Shown here in pieces: positions 58,327 to 64,000 of a DNA stretch of 64,000 nucleotides. The notes under the pieces were generated by a model. The model was not told where the DNA came from. It was given only the letters and a program-made list of their open reading frames with translations, and ran no database searches. Each line of letters opens with the position of its first letter. The stretch's first letter is position 1. Made by a program: the position numbers and the translations under genes. Source of the DNA: Chrysoperla carnea (lineage: Eukaryota; Arthropoda; Insecta; Neuroptera; Chrysopidae); NCBI RefSeq assembly GCF_905475395.1, contig NC_058337.1:12264983-12328982 (forward strand), in the 5' to 3' direction.

Positions 58327-58921
58327 ACAGGTCTGCGACCAAAAAAAGATATTGTCGTCCCACGCAAGTTAATCTCGCTACGCCACTGGCTCATCAAATA
58401 TGTAATTTTTATTGCATAAACCAATTTCAAAATGGACTAAAATATTACATGTTTTTTCAAATCGACCAATTGGAAATTGAATCCGAATTCAATCGTAAAT
58501 TTAAAATTCATTTCGATTAAATTGCGATTCAAAAAAAAAAGTCCAATAGAAAATTTTTTGAATCGGACTTTCTTTAGAGAGAAATCGGAGAATTAAAAGA
58601 CCAAACCAGTTAAATTAAACTGGGTGCCTTAGAAACGTCTTTTATTTTTTTCAAGGTTGACATCTCTAAAATAATAAATTAAAAATTTACAGTTCTACAG
58701 TATTTTTTTTTCGAACCTAACCATCTGTTGTAAAGTATGTTTAACAGAAAAATTAATTATTTAATTGACACATAATATTGTTTTAATTATCATAAAGGGG
58801 GGCATCATAAATTTGGAACCTTAATAAATCATAAATTTTTTTAGTTCTGTCAGCGAGTAATTCAGGGGGTCAGACATAAACATTATTAGTGGAATAGTGA
58901 ATTGTGTGGTAAACAAAACAA
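58327..58921 (+). promoter_or_regulatory. Upstream region of the MATH-BTB gene
   Basis: AT-rich. Initiator-like TCAGAC at 58870 and TCTGTCAGCG at 58845 are possible start sites, about 50-75 bases before the ATG. No clear TATA box at the right distance. Confidence 0.25.
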
Positions 58922-59941
58922 ATGGAACAAAAAAGTTTTACGAACATAGAAGTTGATAAACATATTTTCTTATGGACTATAAACAATTTTAGTATGGGTT
59001 TTAAAACAATCATTGGTATGGGGGGAACGTTAACATCTCCCACTTTTAGTACAGGGAAACATAATTCATTTTGGCATCTGAAACTAAACCAAAAATACAA
59101 TAATAATGATTACAATATCTATCTCACATTATTCTTAAAATTTGTATCAAGCGATAAAAAGGAAGCACGAGTGAAGTATAAATTTGCAATAATCAATGAG
59201 AAAGGCGAAGAAGCACATAAATTTGAAGATGTACATCGATTTTACTTGGAAAAAGAAATTTCCTACGATATTATCAAGAAGGATCTAGTATTAAATAAGG
59301 AGTATAAGCTACTGTCTGATGATAAACTCCAAATATTTTGTGAATTAAGTGTACTTGGTGATGTAACAGGTCATTCAAGTACAATACAAGTGCCAGAATC
59401 TCGATTACTAGACGATTTTGGTATGATATTTGAATCAAAAAAATTTTCTGATTTTACTTTAATAGCTGATGGCAGGGAGTTTAAAGTACATAAGACTATT
59501 TTAGCTGCTCGGAGTCCTGTATTTGCTGCAATGTTTGAGCACGAAATGGAGGAACGCAAACAAAATCGTGTTAATATAGTTGATGTTAATTATGAAATAT
59601 TACATGAACTTTTAAAATTTATTTATACAGGAAAAGTGGAAAATTTAGAAACCATGGCTGGTGAAATTTTAGCGGCAGCTGAAAAATATGCCCTAGATAG
59701 ATTAAAGAGACTATGTGAAAAAGAGTTATGTGCAAATTTATCAACAGGGAATGCAGCGGAAATCTTAATATTAGCCGATCTTCATAATGCTAATCAATTA
59801 AAAGTTCAAGCTATTGATTTTATTAACAATAACTCAGGTGTAAAGAGCACAACAGGTTGGAGAGAAATGATACAAACATATCCGCGTTTAATTGCCGATA
59901 TATATCATCCACTTGAACCACAGCCAAAATGTGAAGAATAA
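58922..59941 (+). CDS. Speckle-type POZ (SPOP)-like MATH-BTB protein
   Basis: 339 residues in one exon; ATG context ACAAAATGG-like with A at -3. SPOP-family proteins bridge Cul3 ubiquitin ligase (through BTB) and substrates (through MATH). The MATH domain is about residues 14-143 and the BTB domain about 165-273. The BTB domain holds FKVHKTILAARSPVFAAMFE and a block with RVNIVDV and KFIYTGKVENLETMA, followed by a BACK/3-box-like tail (about 274-325) with NAAEILILADLHNANQLK and GWREMI. The BTB half is very close to animal SPOP and the MATH half is more diverged. By alignment, SPOP groove residues Tyr123 and Trp131 are not conserved (H105; I/S near 113). The C-terminal nuclear signal of SPOP (basic PPRKRLKQS) is absent. 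Intronless, while animal SPOP has many introns, so it is probably a retrocopy or one of a lineage-expanded intronless group. The frame is intact, arguing for function. Confidence 0.93.
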   Translation: MEQKSFTNIEVDKHIFLWTINNFSMGFKTIIGMGGTLTSPTFSTGKHNSFWHLKLNQKYNNNDYNIYLTLFLKFVSSDKKEARVKYKFAIINEKGEEAHKFEDVHRFYLEKEISYDIIKKDLVLNKEYKLLSDDKLQIFCELSVLGDVTGHSSTIQVPESRLLDDFGMIFESKKFSDFTLIADGREFKVHKTILAARSPVFAAMFEHEMEERKQNRVNIVDVNYEILHELLKFIYTGKVENLETMAGEILAAAEKYALDRLKRLCEKELCANLSTGNAAEILILADLHNANQLKVQAIDFINNNSGVKSTTGWREMIQTYPRLIADIYHPLEPQPKCEE

Positions 59942-59966
59942 AACTAAAAACAGCCATCCATCATGA

Positions 59967-60395
59967 TGTGCACTCTTTTTTACGAGTCTACCAAACTTTC
60001 CTCTGCGATTTTTTTCGAAAAGGCTTTTAAATGAGCATGGTGAGGTCATATTTGAGTTATCGTTATGAAAGAACGCAGCAGGGTATTTGTCGGACACACT
60101 TGATAACATTAATTATTAAACAATAAAATATTTTTGCAACAAAAATATGGCACCGATGAGCTTGTCTACTAAAATAATACTTGAACATGCCGTACTCAAG
60201 TATTTTTTTTTTTTTAATACGTACACGGTTCACTTTTTCTGAATTATTTAGTGTCAGACAAATTCCCTCCTACGTTTTTACGAAACGATAACTCAAATAT
60301 AACGTCATCAAGCTCATTTGAAAAATTTTCCTTTTCGAAAAAAATCGTAGAGAAAAGTTTGGTAGACACTCACAAAAGGAAGCCACTCACGAAAT
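59967..60395. mobile_element. Foldback element just downstream of the MATH-BTB gene
   Basis: The left arm (59967-60103; GTCTACCAAACTTTCCTCTG, GATTTTTTTCGAAAAGG, TTTGAGTTATCGTT) and the right arm (60250-60395; inverted CCTTTTCGAAAAAAATC, AGTTTGGTAGAC) are about 115-130 bp long with indels. It begins 26 bp after the stop codon, so it probably lies in the 3' UTR or supplies its poly(A) signal (AATAAA at 60122). Confidence 0.75.
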
Positions 60396-60429
60396 TTCAA
60401 GTATATGTATTCATCATTTAAAAAAAATT

Positions 60430-60655
60430 AAATCATCTTTCACATAGATCTCACCTGAGGTCTTTTATGTGGTCTTTTGTACTTTAAACCTGACCTGAAT
60501 TTGTGAGAAATAATCACAAATGATTTTGTACATTTTTATTTTTCAATTATTTTTTTGCTATTTTGTGTATATATTTATATTAAGATTGGGTGATTTTATC
60601 TTTAAAAAATAAATAAAATTATAAAAATTATTTATTTCTTTTGATCTATATTCTC
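60430..60655 (+). repeat. Duplicate of the cuticle gene's 3'-UTR end
   Basis: Matches 54764-55045: ATCATCTTTCACA(A/T)AGATCT, CACCTGAGGTCTTTTATG, TTTAAACCTGACCTGAAT, GTGAGAAATAATCACAAATG, TAAATAAAATTATAAA. The likeness continues past the AATAAA into GTCTATATTCT(G/C), beyond the probable cleavage site, so a DNA-level duplication is likelier than retroposition. No coding part of the cuticle gene precedes it. Confidence 0.75.
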
Positions 60656-60706
60656 AGTCCCTGATCCAGGGTAGGGGAAACCAGGCATTCGCCCGGAGCG
60701 CAAACT
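60656..60706 (+). repeat. Possible hAT terminus remnant
   Basis: CAGTCCCTGATCCAGGGTAG then GGCATTCGCCCGGAGCGCAAA has the layout of a hAT 5' end (CAG..., then GGC...GGGCGCAAA). Only one end is present and a LINE fragment follows at once. Confidence 0.4.
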
Positions 60707-61022
60707 CACCCACTCGTATTTACTAACAAAAAATCAACAACCACAATGTACAACATGGCATACAACATTAACAATAGAACACATACTAATACACTGCAGA
60801 AAATATGAAAATACAAGAAATAAACACAACCTGCTACCTAATCTAAATCAACTTCTCTCCGACAACAACACAATACTCACTAAACTCAATCATTACCTTA
60901 AAGATACAAAATTAATTAACAAATTATAACAATAATACACTGTATATTATTGGCTGTACATATGACCTAAGCTGTTACACGTACAGCCGTTAAACTATAT
61001 TAATTTAAAAAAAAATTAAAAA
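60705..61022 (+). pseudogene. LINE 3' end (5'-truncated), C-terminal coding remnant
   Basis: In frame from about 60705: LTHSYLLTKNQQPQC, TTLTIEHILIHCRKYENTRN, KHNLLPNLNQLL, ending DTKLINKL and TAA at 60927-60929. The LTHSYLL...PxC...LTxEHILxxC pattern is the region after RNase H in Jockey/R1-like insect LINEs. The window's copy has W where the second C of the CxxC pair is usual. A 3' UTR with GCTGTACATATGACC and an A-rich end (61000-61022) follow. Truncation at the 5' side is the usual outcome of LINE retrotransposition. Confidence 0.75.
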
Positions 61023-61152
61023 AATCCAATAAAGTGATTCGTGTTTCTATAAAGACCATTTTAGTTCAAATTGAATGAAAAACGCACAAAAAGCTAAATT
61101 TTTGCTATTACGTACTATCTAAACTCTTCGGTTTATAAAAAAAAATGTTTCA
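61023..61152 (-). repeat. Repeat shared in inverted orientation with 43873-44015
   Basis: Contains AAAACGCACAAAAAGCT and TTTCTATAAAGACCATTTT, the inverted forms of blocks at 43.9 kb. Confidence 0.55.
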
Positions 61153-61177
61153 AATGTGTGAATCTAATAATAATAAA

Positions 61178-61248
61178 AACAAAAAATTAACTGAGTTAAT
61201 TGTTAAAATACCCTATATAGAAAGTGTTAAATATCAGTGCCAACATTA
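61178..61248 (+). repeat. Family A' 5' part, left of the Helitron insertion
   Basis: AACAAAAAATTAACTGAGTT through AGTGTTAAATATCAGTGCC, matching 55148-55215. The copy resumes at 61806. Confidence 0.7.
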
Positions 61249-61265
61249 TCTATACAAACATTATC

Positions 61266-61500
61266 GGTAGTGGTGCCATCTATAGTAAACATATTGAACC
61301 AACATTTATTTCGATGGTGGCGCCATCTATGGTAAACTTATTGAACTAACATTAATTTCGATGTGGTGCTATCTACGGTAACCCTATTGAACTAACATTT
61401 ATTTCGATGGTGGCGCCATCTATGGAAACCTTATCGAACTAACATTTATTTCGGCGGTGGTGCCATCCATGATGAACTTATTGGCCAATCTTTATTCTTA
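61266..61500 (+). repeat. 47-bp minisatellite, about five units
   Basis: Units TGGTG(G)CGCCATCTATGGTAA-like start near 61271, 61318, 61364, 61411 and 61459, each with ATTGAACTAACATTTATTTC. Period about 47 bp, 10-15 percent divergence by eye. Confidence 0.85.
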
Positions 61501-61668
61501 AACAATGGCCAATCCTTAAAAGTTTGTGGTTTAAATCTAGAACATTCATGTTTTTCCCATGGTCAATTATACGTGGCATGTTCACGGGTCGGAAGATCAT
61601 CTGCGTTGTTTGTTTTTGCGCCTGATAATAAAACAAAAAATGTCGTGTATCACAAGGTACTTAAATGA
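61501..61668 (+). pseudogene. Helitron Rep/helicase C-terminus
   Basis: Open frame reading NNGQSLKVCGLNLEHSC, then GQLYVACSRVG and ALFVFAPDNKTKNVVYHKVL, ending TGA at 61666-61668. GQSLKVCGLNLE and QLYVACSRV are the last conserved motifs of the PIF1-like helicase of Helitrons. Only the final 55 codons remain (autonomous proteins exceed 1000 residues); the upstream sequence is the minisatellite. Confidence 0.92.
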
Positions 61669-61805
61669 AGAGCAACCTATGTACTAAAATACAGAAATAA
61701 TTATGAATGATTAATGTATTTTTTTTTTTGTATTTTTTACAATTAAAAAAAAAAAATGATTATTTATTGCCATTAAGGCGGAACAAAGTTCGCCGGGTCA
61801 GCTAG

Positions 61806-62100
61806 TTTTTAATAAAATATAAAAGTTTAAAAAACCAACACAATTATGGCGGCCTTTCGACTGCCATTTGGCTTTTCGAAGTTCTTCAAACTCTTTATTT
61901 ATTAATTATTTTTTTCGTTTTTCGAGAATTTTTTATAAAATCCACTGGTTGAAGGTACTTGCAAATTTTCTACTTTCTACCTTTTATAATTTTGTAGGAA
62001 ATGGACAATAAAGTTTTGTCCTAAACTACCTATGATGTTTACGAAAAAATGTTTCAAACAAAAGTTATTTATTTTTTATTACAAACATTGCAGTTTATAT
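61806..62100 (+). repeat. Family A' continuation, right of the Helitron
   Basis: AACCAACACAATTATGGCGG, CTGCCATTTGGCTTTTCG, TACTTGCAAATTTTCTAC and GATGTTTACGAAAAAATG follow the order of 55240-55510. Confidence 0.75.
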
Positions 62101-62103
62101 ATT

Positions 62104-62200
62104 TAAACAAGTGAAAACAAACAATTGACTGGGATAATTGTTGAAATACCCTGTATAGACATTGTCGATTATCAGTGTTTGCATTATTTTTCATAAATCT
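62104..62200 (+). repeat. Family A' 5' fragment, adjoining head to tail
   Basis: ACAAGTGAAAACAAACAATT again, then ACCCTGTATAGACATTGTC. It starts within a few bases of the end of the previous A' fragment. Confidence 0.7.
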
Positions 62201-62284
62201 AAGTTATAAAAATACCATATTTACATCAACAAAGAAGCTTCTAACTTTTATGATATGATTTGTAGCATTAATTGCAACATTCGA

Positions 62285-63400
62285 CACTAATTGACAGCGC
62301 CGTGTTGGACACATAAGATTAGTGAGAATCTTACTTGTATAATAAAACGCATGGCGTTATTGAAAATCAAGCAATGCGCGCTTTTTCTGCATTATTTTCA
62401 ATCTTGAATTTATCAATAAAAAAACTGGGAAAGGCGCGCGAAGCGCGCCATTTTACGAAATATTGAGCTTTATTGTATGACGCAAAGAACCCTCTATTAA
62501 GTAACTTGATAAAGCACGAAGCGTTAATCGCCAGCAAACTACATTCGATTTGTGACTATCATGTTCAGATAATATAACGCGAAGCGTTCTTGAAAAACAC
62601 CCTAGGCGCTTTGCTAAGAATTTTATCTCGGAATAATTCTATTCCTTATTCTTAGATAAAAAATAACGCGAAGCATTTATTTAAGGCGCTTTTTAGGTAT
62701 CTGATATAACGCGAAGCGTAATATTTAAGTGCGGTGCGCCGTTAGGCTGTAGGACACATACGGCCAGTGAGTATCATGCTTGTATAATATAACGCATTCT
62801 TGAATCTATTAATAAAATAAATTGAGTTAGACGCGCTTCATCTTTGTAAAAACATAATGAGCTTTGTTTTATGACGCAAAGAACGTTCTGTTTAAATACT
62901 TGATAAAGCGCGTAGCGTTATCCGCCTGTATATTAGTATTATATATATATCTGTATTTGACATAAATCAAAAGAAACTACACAATTTGCAAAAATTATTA
63001 GATCAAAAAGGACTATACATGTTGACTGAAAATTAAACAAAAAATAAGAATAATCCGCCTGTAAATAACATTTTATTTGTGACAATCATTTTCGGATAAT
63101 ATAATGTAAAGCGTTATTGAAAAGCGCCAAGGGTATTACTAAATATCTTATCTAAGAATAATTCTATTCATTAATCTTAGATAATAAATAACGCGAAGCG
63201 ATTTTTAGGGGGGTTTTTAGGTATCTGATATAACGCAAAGCGTTATATATAAGTGCGGCGCGCCGTTTGGCTGTAGGGCACAAAAGGTTAGTGAACATCA
63301 TGCTTTATAATAAAACGCGAAGTGTTATTGAAAAACGCGCAAAGCGCGCTTTTTCTGCATTGTTTTTATTCTTGAATCTATCAATAAAAAAAAATTAAAA
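62285..63400 (+). repeat. Tandem array with GCGAAGCG words, about 2.5 units of 440-520 bp
   Basis: Units are aligned by GCGCCGT(T)(A/T)GG(C)TGTAGG(A/G)CACA (about 62298, 62738, 63259), then GTGA(G/A)(T/C)ATCATGCTT(G)TATAATA, (G)CGCGCTTTTTCTGCATT, GACGCAAAGAAC, GATAAAGC(A/G)CG(A/T)AGCGTTA, and TAACGCGAAGCG. Palindromic words (ACGCGAAGCGTT, GCGCGCAAAGCGCGC) recur throughout and stand out from the AT-rich surroundings. Units have deletions relative to each other. No reading frame. Function and class unknown. Confidence 0.75.
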
Positions 63401-63404
63401 GTAC

Positions 63405-63545
63405 GCTATAAAAAGGTCCTGCGGATCCAAGACCCTATTGACCTATGTTGCTCATTTGCGAACTTGACCTCACTTTTTACGTCCTTAGCACGCTATAAAA
63501 ATTTTAGCTTGATATCTCTTTTCGTTTTTGAGTAATCGTGAAGAT
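63405..63545 (+). repeat. Family A interior fragment
   Basis: AGGTCCTGCGGATCCAAGAC, TTGACCTATGTTGCTCATTT, GACCTCACTTTTTACGTCC and ATATCTCTTTTCGTTTTTGA in family order. It ends at the C run at 63546, where the family's own microsatellite would start. Confidence 0.8.
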
Positions 63546-63915
63546 CCCCCCCCCCCAATCAACAAACCCACCCCCTCAAAATAACACCATCCAAATCTAC
63601 TCCGCCACAATGTTCTTCCAAATTAAAAAAATGAAGTTTTCTTTCAGTGAATCATTAATTTATTAACTATCCATTAAACCACTTACCCCGCTTAGTCTAC
63701 CAACAACTGGTGATAGTTTCGTTGGTGTTTAATCAATTAATCAATACCCTAGGACAGTTAGCTTTGGCCACTGAGCTCGTTTAAATAGTATCTACTCTAC
63801 CCATCAATACTCTTTCATCAACAACATTTTAATAATTACATCCATTCATGTACCTATAACCATCCATACGGTACTATGTGCAAGATATTCCCTATGTCTA
63901 ATACATATGGTAGGG
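63546..63915 (+). other. C-run and upstream region of a gene at the right edge
   Basis: Starts with C11 (63546-63556), then C-rich sequence and ordinary complexity DNA. No repeat recognised after the C run. Likely the 5' flank of the gene implied by the TATA box at 63916. Confidence 0.4.
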
Positions 63916-63946
63916 TATATAAAAGTACTATCTATATCAAAGAGTT
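63916..63946 (+). promoter_or_regulatory. TATA-box promoter at the right edge
   Basis: TATATAAAAG at 63916-63925 is a near-ideal TATA box. A start site would be expected at about 63940-63950 (ATCAAAGAGTT). A 5' leader of about 45 bases then reaches an ATG at 63991 (context ATAACATGC). A strong TATA box and short leader are usual for insect structural genes such as cuticle proteins; the product itself is outside the window. Confidence 0.5.
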
Positions 63947-63990
63947 TTAATTATATACACTTAGACATTCACCAATAAAAATACCATAAC

Positions 63991-64000
63991 ATGCATTGGT
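63991..64000 (+). CDS. Possible start codon of a gene running off the window
   Basis: ATGCATTGGT (M-H-W...) is the first ATG after the TATA box. Too short to identify, and a later ATG outside the window may be the true start. Confidence 0.25.

Larger units (their letters stand above)
61249..61805 (+). mobile_element. Deletion-derivative Helitron (557 bp) inserted in family A'
   Basis: 5' end TCTATACAAACATTATC at 61249, after an A. 3' end with hairpin GGCGGAACAAAGTTCGCC (61778-61795) and terminus GTCAGCTAG at 61805, before TTTT. That is 5' TC, 3' hairpin plus CTAG, and A/T flanks, as expected. It contains a 47-bp minisatellite (61266-61500) and the last codons of the helicase gene (61501-61668). 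The flanking family A' sequence joins cleanly when the element is removed. Confidence 0.85.

Noticed and set aside
58870..59100. Minus-strand frames opposite the MATH-BTB gene (58870-59100, 59371-59559, 59888-60109)
   Set aside because: Antisense shadows of, or overlaps with, a strongly supported gene; no domain.
61266..61500. CRISPR-like array of 47-bp units
   Set aside because: Units are contiguous with no spacers and lie inside a Helitron; it is a minisatellite.
62285..63400. CRISPR-like array
   Set aside because: The repeated words are irregularly spaced, units are 440-520 bp, there are no uniform spacers, and the host is an insect.

Overview
This window is AT-rich, intron-bearing nuclear DNA from an insect. 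The evidence is a Rebers-Riddiford (RR-1) cuticular protein gene, a SPOP-like MATH-BTB gene of the type that is expanded in arthropods, and a dense load of insect-type transposons (hAT, pogo-like, Helitron, DINE-like, SINE and LINE remnants). The insect order cannot be fixed from the sequence alone.

Region by region. About 0-47 kb is gene-poor. It is filled by one dominant ~560-bp interspersed family (called family A here, more than a dozen near-full or partial copies on both strands), foldback elements, two adjoining non-autonomous Helitrons (8.9-9.7 kb), a tRNA-derived SINE (26.5-26.75 kb), a pogo-type MITE (20.9 kb), an intact hAT MITE with 8-bp target duplications (42.6-43.2 kb) and other repeats. 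The only gene-like signal in this part is a GC-rich, CpG-containing block at 16.15-16.6 kb on the minus strand that ends in a consensus splice donor. It may be a first exon.

About 47.7-55.0 kb is a three-exon RR-1 cuticular protein gene on the plus strand (coding 47784-47792, 50651-50919 and 54202-54532; 202 residues). Its first intron holds a nest of transposons: an outer degraded hAT element with an exact 8-bp target duplication, and inside it a TTAA-flanked foldback element and a second hAT element with its own exact 8-bp duplication and a remnant of the transposase dimerisation domain. The second intron carries two foldback copies in inverted orientation.

About 55.1-64 kb holds a divergent family A copy, a TA-flanked pogo-type MITE, a broken pogo/jerky-like transposase on the minus strand, and an intact, intronless MATH-BTB gene (58922-59941). 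After these come a foldback element, a duplicated piece of the cuticle gene's 3' end, the 3' end of a LINE, a deletion-derivative Helitron with the C-terminus of its helicase, and a tandem array rich in GCGAAGCG-type words. A strong TATA box at 63916 suggests that another gene starts at the right edge.

The two intact genes need not act together: one makes a secreted structural protein of cuticle, the other a probable Cul3 ubiquitin-ligase adaptor. I found no CRISPR array, operon or bacterial-type system. The most informative structures are the nested, datable transposon insertions, the widespread DINE-like family, the GCG-rich tandem array and the duplicated 3'-UTR segment.
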